In this document: in pieces, positions 7,731-16,060 of the stretch
How the letters are laid out: every line of letters starts with the position of its first letter
Numbering within the stretch: the stretch's first letter is position 1
Assembly (NCBI GenBank): GCA_002747255.1
Contig: PDUC01000058.1
Span: 1-47,618 of the forward strand
Length of the DNA: 47,618 nt
Reading direction: 5' to 3'
Source of the DNA: Acidobacteriota bacterium
GTDB taxonomy: Bacteria; Acidobacteriota; Holophagae; Acanthopleuribacterales; Acanthopleuribacteraceae
The notes under the pieces: generated by a model
What the model was told of the DNA's origin: nothing
The model's database searches: none
The model's input: the letters and a program-made list of their open reading frames with translations, nothing else
Position numbers and translations under genes: made by a program

Positions 7731-8525
7731 ATGTCGAAACAACAAAAGCCCGTCGTTTTAGTGACAGGAGCAGTGGGAGCCATAGGGTATGCCATTTCCA
7801 GGCAGCTTGCAGAGCGGGGTTACTGCGTTCACATGGCGGCCCGCAATCAGCGTGTCGCTGAAAAAATGGTGGAGGACCTGGTTGCGGTTACAGGCAATCA
7901 ATCCATTCAATTGGAGTTGGTCGATCTTTCCGTTGGCTCGTCCATTGAAGAGCTGGCTGACCGCTGGCGCGGTCCCTTGCATTGTCTGATCAACAATGCC
8001 GCCACAACGCCCAGGAGTCGAACACGGAGTCCAGAGGGCCTGGAATTGCAATTTGCAACCAATATTCTGGGTTATGTTCGCATGATGTTGGCTTTTGAAG
8101 AGGTGCTCAAACAATCCAGCCCGGCCAGGGTGGTCAATGTGGCCAGCTATTGGGCAGGTGATCTGGATCTCGATGATTTGCAATTTACAAAAAGAGCCTA
8201 CGACAACGATCGCGCCTACCGTCAGTCCAAGCAGGCCGACCGCATGTTGTCGGTTGCCTTTGCCGAGCGCTGGCGTGGTCAGGGCATTTCGGTCAATGCC
8301 TGCCATCCCGGCGATGTGCCTTCCAAATTGGCGAGGAACCTTGGGTTCGGAGGTCACCAGACACCCGATAGCGGCGCGGCGACTCCCGTGTGGCTGGCAA
8401 CAGAACCGGTTGGTTTGAATCGCACGGGCATGTACTTTGAGGATCAAAAAGAGAAAAGATGTCAATTCAGCCGCGATAAAGAGGCCTGCATGGCGCTTTA
8501 TGAACACTGCCTGACTTTTGTCTGA
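7731..8525 (+). CDS. short-chain dehydrogenase/reductase
   Basis: NAD(P)-dependent oxidoreductase of the classical SDR type, 264 residues. The cofactor motif is VTGAVGAIGYAIS. The structural LINNAA motif and the catalytic Tyr and Lys (YRQSK, Y-x3-K) are present. HPGDVPSKLARN follows and resembles the retinol-dehydrogenase/protochlorophyllide-reductase-like branch. ATG 7731 follows AGGAGGAACC, a strong ribosome-binding site; the frame is open much further upstream but that part is not protein-like. It is divergent from mqnA and convergent with smc, with 10 nt between stops. The substrate cannot be inferred. Confidence 0.88.
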   Translation: MSKQQKPVVLVTGAVGAIGYAISRQLAERGYCVHMAARNQRVAEKMVEDLVAVTGNQSIQLELVDLSVGSSIEELADRWRGPLHCLINNAATTPRSRTRSPEGLELQFATNILGYVRMMLAFEEVLKQSSPARVVNVASYWAGDLDLDDLQFTKRAYDNDRAYRQSKQADRMLSVAFAERWRGQGISVNACHPGDVPSKLARNLGFGGHQTPDSGAATPVWLATEPVGLNRTGMYFEDQKEKRCQFSRDKEACMALYEHCLTFV

Positions 8526-8535
8526 TCTTCCCAAT

Positions 8536-11500
8536 TCAATTAAAATTGACAGAAACGATTTTGGAGCAGCCGTTTTCTTCCATGGTGACGCCAAAGAGCG
8601 ACGATGCGATGGACATGGTGGATTTGTGGTGGGTAATCATGATGAATTGCGTTTGTTGGGCCATTTCCTCGAGTTTCTTCGTCAGCCTCACCACATTGGC
8701 CTCGTCAAGCGGTGCGTCCACTTCATCTAACAGGCAGAAGGGAGAGGGTTTATACTCAAAGATCGAGAAGAGCAGAGCGGTGGCGGTCAGCGCTTTTTCC
8801 CCGCCGGACATGAGCATAGCGTTTTGGAGCTTCTTGCCCGGAGGCTGGATAATCATGTCGATTCCGGAGTCGAGTACATGGTCTTCGTCGAGCAGTTCCA
8901 GTCGGGCGTTGCCGCCGCCAAACAAGGTCACGAAATTACGCTGGAAAATGTGATTGATTTCCTCAAAGGCTTCCTTGAAGCGGCTGATGGATTCTTTGTT
9001 CAGTTTCTTGATGGTAGATCGGATTTCGGCGATGGAGTCCACAAGGTCTTTCTGTTGATTGATCAGGAAAGCGTAGCGTTCCTCAACCTCATCGTACTCC
9101 TCAACGGCCAGTAAATTCACGGTCCCGAGTTCACTGAGTTTGCGCTTAATATCGGTGCGTTCAGCTTTTTGAACTTCTATGGTCTCTTCCGCGAGCAGAT
9201 CATCGGGGTTGACGGCGCAGTAGGGTTCATTTTGACTTAACGTGTAACTCTCTTTCAAATGCTTCAATTCACTGTGGATACGAGCCTGTTCAAGCTCAAA
9301 CCGCCCTTGTTTGGCGCGCATGTCGTCTCTCATGTCCCGCTGGTTGTTGACCTGTTTGTCGCGGGCTTCGATATCTGAGCGATTTTGCTGCAGGTTGGAT
9401 TCCATGGTCGATGAGTGGTGCTCTTCAGCCTGAAACTTCTTCTGATGATTGCTGAGTTGTGATTCGTGATCAAGGAGTGAAGTCTGAAAATCAACCAGCT
9501 CTTTTTGAATGGTTTTCAGTTGCTGAGCCCGTGCCTGCTCGTTGCTTTTCTGTGCCTTCAGCAGGTGTTCCAGCTGCTGGTATTCCTCTTGTATTCGGTG
9601 TTTGAGAATGCCGGCCGCATCGATTTTTTCTTTCAGGCGGGCTTCCAGGTTGAAGTGTTCCTGGACGTGTTCCCTCATGGTTCGAGTTGTCTCCAGTTGG
9701 GCGGACATATCCGCTTCCAGCAAGCCGATGGCTTCGTTGAGAGACTGCCGTTCTTTGGTGATGGAGTTGTTTCGGGTTTGAATTTGTTTTTGGCTTTCCA
9801 GAAGTTGAACGGCTCTTCTTTCATCGCGTTCTCTTCTCGCGTTTAATTGAACCAGCATGTTGTCAAGGTGTTCCCGCCGGGTTTGGACTTGATCCAATTG
9901 GGATTTCAGACTGGAACAGGCTTCCACAACCTCTTTCAGTTGCTTTTCTTCAGTCGTTACCCGATCGTTTATTTGCTGAAGTTGGTTCGCCCGGAAGAGG
10001 TTCTGATTGCCGGGAGAGGCAATGGTTAAATGGGGAAATTGAACGGCTGTTTGTTGTAAAAGGCCGGTGTCTTCTTTTTCTTGGACAGGCAGAATAATGC
10101 AGTTGGCCAGCAGAGAGCGGATGGTTTGCTGTAAATTTTTTCTGCGTGGACTCTCTTTGACGACTTTCAGGAGTTGATTGACCGGGATGGCCCCTTCGGG
10201 TCGTGACGGATTGGCTGGTTCTTGCGGTGCCTTTCGCAGATCCAATACCAGAACCCTCTTTTTCCGCATCAGCGGAAGGAGCAGGTTTTCATCTTCATCC
10301 GAAGTTAACAGGAAGGCCTGAGCAAGGTCTCCCAGCAGCATTTCAATTTCCGTATCGTACTGGTGGTCGGAATCCAGGAAATCACGCAAGACGGGTATGT
10401 TCCCCTTGGTCTTTTTGATAACCCATCGAACCGAGTCACTTAAGTCCTGGCGTTGCCTGTAGAGATTTTCAAGGTTGCCCAGCTGATTGCCGATTCGGTG
10501 GACTTGCTTTTCCAGGTCGGTGTGATGACTGCGAATTTGGGATTGACTTTCTTTCAGCTTGCGGAGGGCTTGTTCGCTTTTGGTACTGAATACCTGTTTT
10601 TCTGAGAGCTTTGCCTGGGTTTGTCGCTGTTTTTCACCAAGGGTCTCTTGCTCCTGAGTCCATTTGTCGAAATCTGCCTGCATCTCCTTTTTACCGCGCT
10701 GGTAGACTTCAAGCTGATTTTCAAGCAGCGATTTCTGCCTGACAATTTGTGTGGCTTCAATTTCAAGTCCGTGCAGGCGCTTCTTCGTTCCTTCCAGGTC
10801 GGACCGCAGGGCTTCTTCTCTTTTGGCCGTTTCCGACAACTTCGCCTTTTCTTTAGACAGGCGGGAAACCAGTTTTTCAAGTTCGGCCTTTTGTTGTTTC
10901 AGTGTTTCTTCCACATGGTGGACATCTTTTTTTCTGAGCGCGAGGTCTTCTTCAAGTGACTGAATGTGCTCGTCGCCCTTTACGGTATCCGTTTTCAGGC
11001 TGGCAAGGGTGTTGTTTCTCTCCTGGATTTTGTCTTTGAAGAAGTGGATGCGCTGTTTGAGGCGCTCTATTTCCTTGGCGGTTTCATTGGTGGAGCGTAT
11101 TTGCTGTTTGTGTTTTTCTTCGTCACGCTGGATGGCTTCCCTGGTTTTGCGCAGAGCTTCCTCCAGGCGGTTGAGCTGACGGCTGGCTTCCTGTTCTTCC
11201 CGGTTGAGCTGACGGTATTCAGACTGAAGCTTTCTGTGTTTTTCTGAAAAGTGGTGAATCTCAAAAGACAGAATATGCCTTTCAATTTCGCGCAGTCTTG
11301 CCTTGTGCATCTTGTATCGGCGCGCCTTGCCGACCTGCCTTTTCAGGTAGTTGCGCTGTTTCTGGATTTCCAGCAGGATATCCTGCAGGCGTTGCAGGTT
11401 CTCTTCAGCCGAGCGCAACTTCAGTTGCGATTCATGACGCCTGATCTTGTATTTCAAGATGCCCGCCGCCTCTTCCAGCAACTGTCTTCGCTCCGTGGGT

Positions 11501-11955
11501 TTGGAACTCAAAATTTGACCGATTTTACCCTGCTCGATAATGGAGTAGGTTTTGGTTCCCATGCCAAAGTCAAATAGTGCGCCCTGTACATCCCTCAAAC
11601 GGCAGATCTTACCGTTGAGAATGTACTCCGAATCGCCATTTCGATAGAGTTTGCGGCCCACCTCCAGACGCTTCGCTTTTTTGCCGGGCTCTTCCCGAAC
11701 CCAGTTCATGCATACATCGGCGTGACCGGAAGCGGTTCTTGCAGGTGAACCCGCAAAGATGACATCGCCCATTTTCTGGCCTCTGAGACTCTTGGGACTT
11801 TGTTCACCCAGAACCCAGGCAATGGCATCGGCGATGTTGCTTTTACCGCAGCCATTGGGACCCACAATACACGATATGCCCAGGGGAAACGATAATTTGG
11901 TTCGATCTACAAATGATTTAAAACCCTGTAAAACGATGGATTCCAATCTAAGCAT
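8536..11955 (-). CDS. smc: chromosome segregation protein SMC
   Basis: ATPase of the bacterial condensin that organises and segregates the chromosome. The 1139 residues are close to the family length. The N-terminal head has Walker A GPNGCGKS at residues 32-39 and LGEQSPKSLRG. Long coiled coils (from about 165) flank a central hinge near the middle of the protein. The C-terminal head has the ABC signature LMSGGEKALTA and Walker B FCLLDEVDAPLDEANV. The hinge keeps a recognisable YDTEIEMLLGDLAQAFLL segment but is less glycine-rich than those I know. No scpA or scpB is in the window. It lies 5 nt downstream of pyrR and probably shares its transcript. Confidence 0.95.
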   Translation of the reverse strand: MLRLESIVLQGFKSFVDRTKLSFPLGISCIVGPNGCGKSNIADAIAWVLGEQSPKSLRGQKMGDVIFAGSPARTASGHADVCMNWVREEPGKKAKRLEVGRKLYRNGDSEYILNGKICRLRDVQGALFDFGMGTKTYSIIEQGKIGQILSSKPTERRQLLEEAAGILKYKIRRHESQLKLRSAEENLQRLQDILLEIQKQRNYLKRQVGKARRYKMHKARLREIERHILSFEIHHFSEKHRKLQSEYRQLNREEQEASRQLNRLEEALRKTREAIQRDEEKHKQQIRSTNETAKEIERLKQRIHFFKDKIQERNNTLASLKTDTVKGDEHIQSLEEDLALRKKDVHHVEETLKQQKAELEKLVSRLSKEKAKLSETAKREEALRSDLEGTKKRLHGLEIEATQIVRQKSLLENQLEVYQRGKKEMQADFDKWTQEQETLGEKQRQTQAKLSEKQVFSTKSEQALRKLKESQSQIRSHHTDLEKQVHRIGNQLGNLENLYRQRQDLSDSVRWVIKKTKGNIPVLRDFLDSDHQYDTEIEMLLGDLAQAFLLTSDEDENLLLPLMRKKRVLVLDLRKAPQEPANPSRPEGAIPVNQLLKVVKESPRRKNLQQTIRSLLANCIILPVQEKEDTGLLQQTAVQFPHLTIASPGNQNLFRANQLQQINDRVTTEEKQLKEVVEACSSLKSQLDQVQTRREHLDNMLVQLNARRERDERRAVQLLESQKQIQTRNNSITKERQSLNEAIGLLEADMSAQLETTRTMREHVQEHFNLEARLKEKIDAAGILKHRIQEEYQQLEHLLKAQKSNEQARAQQLKTIQKELVDFQTSLLDHESQLSNHQKKFQAEEHHSSTMESNLQQNRSDIEARDKQVNNQRDMRDDMRAKQGRFELEQARIHSELKHLKESYTLSQNEPYCAVNPDDLLAEETIEVQKAERTDIKRKLSELGTVNLLAVEEYDEVEERYAFLINQQKDLVDSIAEIRSTIKKLNKESISRFKEAFEEINHIFQRNFVTLFGGGNARLELLDEDHVLDSGIDMIIQPPGKKLQNAMLMSGGEKALTATALLFSIFEYKPSPFCLLDEVDAPLDEANVVRLTKKLEEMAQQTQFIMITHHKSTMSIASSLFGVTMEENGCSKIVSVNFN

Positions 11956-11960
11956 GGAGC

Positions 11961-12512
11961 TTAGTCCTGAACTTCTTCATAGAGATAAATGCCGTCTTTT
12001 TGAGTGGGGTTGTCAATGCGAACCCGAATGCCTTCACTTCGATTGGTCGGGCACTCCAGTCCGGTAATATCCGCCCGAATGGGCAGTTCCCGATGTCCTC
12101 GGTCTACCAGTACCGCCAATCGGATAATTCTGGGGCGACCAAATTCAAGGATGGAGGTTAAAGCCGCGCGTACGGTTCGCCCTGTAAAGAGGACATCGTC
12201 AACCAGAATGACGTCCTTACCGGAGACAGGGAAGGGGATTTCCGCTTTTCGGCGGTACGGGTCGTATTGGGAGTCGATGAGGTCGTCTCGGTAGAGCGTG
12301 ATATCAACCAGGGCAACGGGAATTTCTTTCCCCGTTATTTCGCTCAATCTGCCAGCTATGTACTTTGCCAGGGGTACTCCGTTCTTTAAAATGCCGATAA
12401 AGAGACATTGATCAAAGCGAATGTCCTTTTTCATCAAGTCGCCGACCATTTTATCCATGGTCACTTTCAAGTTTGCTTTATCTTGTAGTTGCTTTTTGAG
12501 TTTTAATACCAT
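11961..12512 (-). CDS. pyrR: PyrR-type phosphoribosyltransferase
   Basis: Bifunctional pyrimidine regulator and uracil phosphoribosyltransferase family, 183 residues. The PRPP-binding loop is DVILVDDVLFTGRTVRAAL. The uracil/UMP-side segments FIGILKNGVPLAKYIAGRL and the regulator-type VALVDITLYRDDL support PyrR over a plain PRTase. ATG 12512 follows GAGGG; an ATG at 12524 has a poorer context. It sits 5 nt upstream of smc, with no pyrimidine biosynthesis gene nearby and no attenuator hairpins that I could recognise, so it may act at distant pyr loci or only as an enzyme. Confidence 0.85.
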   Translation of the reverse strand: MVLKLKKQLQDKANLKVTMDKMVGDLMKKDIRFDQCLFIGILKNGVPLAKYIAGRLSEITGKEIPVALVDITLYRDDLIDSQYDPYRRKAEIPFPVSGKDVILVDDVLFTGRTVRAALTSILEFGRPRIIRLAVLVDRGHRELPIRADITGLECPTNRSEGIRVRIDNPTQKDGIYLYEEVQD

Positions 12513-12524
12513 TTTTGCCCTCAT

Positions 12525-12913
12525 CTAGTGTGTTTCGGCATTTTAACATGGAATGTTCCCAGCTGGTTTTGTTTTCTGAGAACAGCGCTGAGAAGGCAGC
12601 ATGCCTGAATGATGGTTCGTTGAACCATGGAGTAACGGCCTGTCGACCAGATAGGTAACACCTGAATTTGCGTTGAGCAGTCTGTTCATCTATAACTTAG
12701 TAATAAAAAGAGTACTTCGATTTTCACGGACAAATCGGTGAAACGATCATTTTGTGATTTTCATATAAATGGGAAGGCACTGCATTTTGATTTTCTGAAA
12801 TAGATGGATGTAATGGCCGTCTTTACACTACAATGAATTGAGAGACAAAGGTCTTGAACCATGTTCTGCCAGGTCTGGAGATTCAATATGTTAAAGGTTG
12901 TGCGAGATCCAAG
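12525..12913. other. intergenic region between pyrR and the methyltransferase gene
   Basis: 389 bp between two divergent genes, so it must hold both promoters. It is A+T-rich toward 12700-12790. I see no RNA gene or convincing hairpin. No -35/-10 pair stands out enough to annotate. Confidence 0.5.
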
Positions 12914-13672
12914 ATGAAGAAGATTCTAACGAGCCGGCTTCTATCCCTTTCTCTTGCATGGGTGATGCTGCTGGTGTTTGGCATGTCCTATGGAAAATGG
13001 AGTGAGGTCATTGAAGAGGTCTCGGTTCCTGTGACTCTCTCTCGTGAAATCATTATCCCGCGCGACTTGTATCAGGAGTCCTTTGAGGTTGTCTTTGACA
13101 GCGAAACCCGCGATTTATGGCAGAAGCCGGATCAGGTACTGGAAGTGGCTGCTCTTGAAGCGGGTATGACGGTTGCCGATATAGGTTGTGGAGAGGGCTA
13201 TTTTACCCGACGAATTGCCAGCATAGTGGGCAGTGAAGGTCTGGTTTACGCCACCGACATTCAAAAAGAAGTTCTCGATCGCATGCAGGAGAGTCTGCCT
13301 GCCGAACTTACTTCCGTTGTTCATCCCATTCTCGCCGGTGACAGTGAACTGGGTATACCCCAGGCTGTCGACATGGTTTTCCTGATTCAGGTATTGGGTG
13401 AAGTTGCCAACCAGAGGCAATTTCTCAAGCAGATTATGTCGATTATGAAACCGCAGGCGAAATTGGTTTTAATCGATTCCAAGCATTTAACAGACCGCCA
13501 GACCGGTTACGCGCGGCCCGTGAATCTCTCGCGTCTCCTGCTGGAACTTGAAAAAACAGGCTTAACTCCAGCCGAACCGCCCATTCACTTTCTACCCAAA
13601 CAGTTTTTCCTTATTTTAAAGAAAAAGAACCACTATCAGTCACAGATCGATCAGGTTGACCAAACCCTGTAA
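12914..13672 (+). CDS. exported or membrane-anchored class I methyltransferase
   Basis: A 252-residue Rossmann-fold SAM-dependent methyltransferase with an N-terminal signal or anchor (KKILTSRLLSLSLAWVMLL). Motif I is VADIGCGEGYFTRRIA, and the motif II acidic residue is in VYATDIQKEVLDRM. Motif III/post-I is VDMVFLIQVLGEV. This is the UbiE/methyltransf_11 pattern. I chose ATG 12914 because it places a signal peptide at the N-terminus; the frame extends upstream to a TTG at 12854. A methyltransferase behind a signal peptide is odd, because SAM is cytosolic. A membrane-anchored cytosolic enzyme is possible. The substrate is unknown. Confidence 0.75.
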   Translation: MKKILTSRLLSLSLAWVMLLVFGMSYGKWSEVIEEVSVPVTLSREIIIPRDLYQESFEVVFDSETRDLWQKPDQVLEVAALEAGMTVADIGCGEGYFTRRIASIVGSEGLVYATDIQKEVLDRMQESLPAELTSVVHPILAGDSELGIPQAVDMVFLIQVLGEVANQRQFLKQIMSIMKPQAKLVLIDSKHLTDRQTGYARPVNLSRLLLELEKTGLTPAEPPIHFLPKQFFLILKKKNHYQSQIDQVDQTL

Positions 13673-13679
13673 ATAAATT

Positions 13680-14585
13680 TTAAACCGTGGGAATCGTCAG
13701 GATTTCCGGTCCCTTATGAGTGATCAGAATGGTGTGCTCGAACTGGGCAGACAGCTTTCGGTCCAGAGTGTAAACTGTCCATCCGTCTGTGGGGTCCAGT
13801 TGTGTTTTCCACGTCCCGATGTTGATCATGGGCTCGATGGTGAAAGTCATACCAGGCCGGATTTCACAGTCGGTTGAACGATTGGGGTAATGACATACCT
13901 GAGGTTCAGCGTGGAAAGTCGTTCCTATCCCGTGACCTGTATACTCTCTAACCACTCCCAGTCCCTTTGACGTTGCGTATTCATGTATCACCTGGCCTAT
14001 ATCCACGAGTCGCTTGTATGGTCTGGCGGCTTCAATGCCCAGCTGAAGACATTTTCTGGCTGTTTCCGTCACTAAGCGGGCCTCTTTACCTGGCTGACCG
14101 ACATAGACCGTTCTGGAAGTGTCGCCGAAAAAGCCATTGAGGTTACAGGTGACATCGACATTGACAATGTCCCCGTCTTTCAGAATTTGTTTTTCTGATG
14201 GAATACCGTGACAGACGACTTCATTGACACTTGTGCAGACCGACTTTGGGAATCCGCCCTTGGTGATGATCGGTTTTCTGGGATTGGTCGGGGCGTTGGG
14301 GTAGTTGAGGGGTGCAGGGTAGGCTCCGGCTTCCAATGTCAGCTCCAGCACCCAGTCGTCAATATCCTGGGTGGATACGCCAGGCTGGATCCTGCGGCAG
14401 GCTTTTTCGAGTATGTTGGCGGCTAAAGTGCAACTACGCCGCATTTCAACCAGTTCTGGCGAAGACATGATGCGAATACTCCTTACTTTTCGGTTTACAG
14501 GAGCAGGCGCGTTTTTCTTCCCATGGCAGCGTTTGTATTTTTTCCCGCTTCCGCAGAAGCATGGATCGTTTCTTCCAACTTTCAA
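13680..14585 (-). CDS. map: methionine aminopeptidase type I with SEC-C zinc motif
   Basis: Removes the initiator Met from nascent proteins. The 301 residues begin with a SEC-C zinc knuckle (Cys9, Cys11, Cys20, His21: CxC then CH), as in the MetAP subgroup that docks at ribosomes. The pita-bread catalytic domain follows with VCHGIPS (His), VNVDVTCNLNGFFGDTSRT (two Asp metal ligands), GHGIGTTFHAEP (His), TFTIEPMI (Glu) and QFEHTILIT (Glu), so all metal ligands are present. The start is TTG 14585, since no ATG lies between it and the zinc motif. It converges with the methyltransferase gene, with 7 nt between stops. Confidence 0.93.
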   Translation of the reverse strand: MKVGRNDPCFCGSGKKYKRCHGKKNAPAPVNRKVRSIRIMSSPELVEMRRSCTLAANILEKACRRIQPGVSTQDIDDWVLELTLEAGAYPAPLNYPNAPTNPRKPIITKGGFPKSVCTSVNEVVCHGIPSEKQILKDGDIVNVDVTCNLNGFFGDTSRTVYVGQPGKEARLVTETARKCLQLGIEAARPYKRLVDIGQVIHEYATSKGLGVVREYTGHGIGTTFHAEPQVCHYPNRSTDCEIRPGMTFTIEPMINIGTWKTQLDPTDGWTVYTLDRKLSAQFEHTILITHKGPEILTIPTV

Positions 14586-14867
14586 GCTTGTGTGACCTTA
14601 TGTTTCTTCTACTTCCAAACGCGGAGCAGTAGAGGCTATTATGCTGAAAATAAGAAAAAGAGGCAAGCGATACTTCTATTTTGACATACTGCTCAAAGTT
14701 GGACTGTCACGGCGTGTGTTTTTTCCGGCAGGCGTGTATTTTTTTTTGGAATCACTTGACGAAGAGAGAGAAATGTAAAAATGCGTTCTTCAGGTCGAGT
14801 AGTTGTTGGACACAGAAACAAAAAGGCCTTCTTTTACAGGGTAAAACAGTTTTTTTTGCGAATACTC
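14586..14867. other. intergenic region upstream of the lasso-like operon
   Basis: 282 bp of A+T-rich DNA between map and the promoter at 14868. It must hold the map promoter. I see no conserved RNA or long hairpin. Confidence 0.5.
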
Positions 14868-14896
14868 TTGACAAGTATCAAGTTTTTATTTAGTTT
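14868..14896 (+). promoter_or_regulatory. sigma-70-like promoter of the RiPP-like operon
   Basis: TTGACA (14868-14873, perfect -35), a 17-nt spacer and TAGTTT (14891-14896). The -10 keeps the most conserved first T, second A and last T. Transcription would start near 14903, about 43 nt before the GTG of the small precursor-like gene. Confidence 0.5.
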
Positions 14897-14945
14897 ACCG
14901 ATAAGAGTCAGGTGATGTAAACATTAGTTTGATTGGAGGCAATTG

Positions 14946-15116
14946 GTGATAAGAAAGGATCTAGATATCCAAATTGAAGATACATTCAATAAAAAGACAT
15001 ATGAAAAACCTGTGTTGGAGATGAAGGGTGATATTGCTGAATTGACCCGGTCAGTTGCTGGTGCACCTGAAGATGTCCAAATTACAGGTCAGCTGGGATC
15101 ATCTTCACAAGGATAA
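14946..15116 (+). CDS. lasso-peptide-like RiPP precursor, 56 residues
   Basis: A small gene starting with GTG 14946, with a perfect GGAGG (14935-14939) 6 nt upstream. Residues 19-34 (YEKPVLEMKGDIAELT) match the lasso leader consensus Y-x2-P-x-L-x3-G-x5-T exactly (Tyr19, Pro22, Leu24, Gly28, Thr34). In known lasso precursors that Thr is at position -2 of the cleavage site, which would make the core start at Ser36 (SVAGAPEDVQ then ITGQLGSSSQG). Glu42 and Asp43 are then core positions 7 and 8, the spacing used for macrolactam rings. The Ser-rich tail suits modification by the kinase-like gene that follows. No cyclase or leader peptidase is nearby, so the mature product is uncertain. Confidence 0.75.
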   Translation: MIRKDLDIQIEDTFNKKTYEKPVLEMKGDIAELTRSVAGAPEDVQITGQLGSSSQG

Positions 15117-16059
15117 AAACATTTACGAATATTTTTTTCATGGAATTCGCTTTTCCAGTGAAATTGATCTAGAGGTAACGCAAAGCCAATCTGGTGCGTT
15201 GCCTCTTTTTCATTGTAGGATCCGAAAAATAGAAGATCCCAGGCCGTTCAAATCATCACCCATCTGGGAAAGTGAACTGCTGCTCGATAACGGTGAGCCT
15301 CAGGCTCGAATGTATCGCGAGAGTGGAATCCTTTTTATGGACCTTCCGCGGGTGGGAGGTTTCGGGTTTGTGGAAAAGGGCATCGATGTTTATCGCAACG
15401 GGCCTGTGTCCATGTCATCGTACTTTTTTGGTCGGGCTCTTTCACTTTGGCTGGAATTGCGCAATGTGCTGGTCTTGCACGGCTCCTGTTTTACGCACTG
15501 TCAAAGCGGGTACGCGCTGCTTGGCTATACCGGAGCCGGGAAGTCCACTTTGGGAGCCTACCTGGCCAGCCGAGGAAACGCGCTGATTGCGGAAGATGTC
15601 TGTCCTCTTCACCTCCATCGCGATGTTCGTATTTTTCGCGGCCTTCCTCAGGTTCGGTTGTGGGCAGATTCAGGGAAAGCCATTATGGATGAATTTGAGC
15701 AGTATCCAACAATTCACAGTTATACAGAAAAGCGGAAAATCGATTTTTCCCGCCAGCATTCCTTTTTCAGCCCACTTGCTTCTGTTCCTCTGAAAGGTAT
15801 TTTCGTTCTAGTGAGGAAAAAAGAGAAGGGCGTCCTTCCTGACATCCGGCTCATGGCTCCTGCTGAGAGTCTTGTGGAGTTAGTTCGTCAGAGTTTTGGT
15901 GCCGGTCCTGTTCACGCTCTGGGATTACACGCCAAAAGACTTTCAGAATTGGCCAAATTGGTGGAAAGGGCTCCGGTGTTCCAGCTCACTTATAACTCCG
16001 GATACGACATGCTGCCATCGGTCCGGCAAACCCTGCTGAATCATATTGAGAGACTGTGA
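15073..16059 (+). CDS. HPr-kinase-like protein (RiPP tailoring kinase type)
   Basis: A 328-residue protein of the HPr kinase/phosphatase-related group. The N-terminal half has the family entry pattern YEYFFHGIRFSSEIDL. The kinase core has the catalytic-type His in VLHGSCF (His136), Walker A GYTGAGKST (151-159), the acidic pair in ALIAEDVCPL, and GLPQVRLW, equivalent to the PGYP-x-RLW block of lasso-associated kinases. ATG 15073 lies inside the precursor gene in another frame, a 44-nt overlap that suggests tight coupling. In the paeninodin lasso cluster a homologous kinase phosphorylates the C-terminal Ser of the precursor. That role here is inferred. No HPr or PTS genes are in the window. Confidence 0.82.
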   Translation: MSKLQVSWDHLHKDKNIYEYFFHGIRFSSEIDLEVTQSQSGALPLFHCRIRKIEDPRPFKSSPIWESELLLDNGEPQARMYRESGILFMDLPRVGGFGFVEKGIDVYRNGPVSMSSYFFGRALSLWLELRNVLVLHGSCFTHCQSGYALLGYTGAGKSTLGAYLASRGNALIAEDVCPLHLHRDVRIFRGLPQVRLWADSGKAIMDEFEQYPTIHSYTEKRKIDFSRQHSFFSPLASVPLKGIFVLVRKKEKGVLPDIRLMAPAESLVELVRQSFGAGPVHALGLHAKRLSELAKLVERAPVFQLTYNSGYDMLPSVRQTLLNHIERL

Positions 16060-16060
16060 A

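Noticed and set aside
15073-16059. Authentic HPr(Ser) kinase/phosphatase of a PTS system
   Set aside because: The N-terminal half differs and the context is a lasso-type precursor plus a nucleotidyltransferase. No HPr or PTS gene is nearby.
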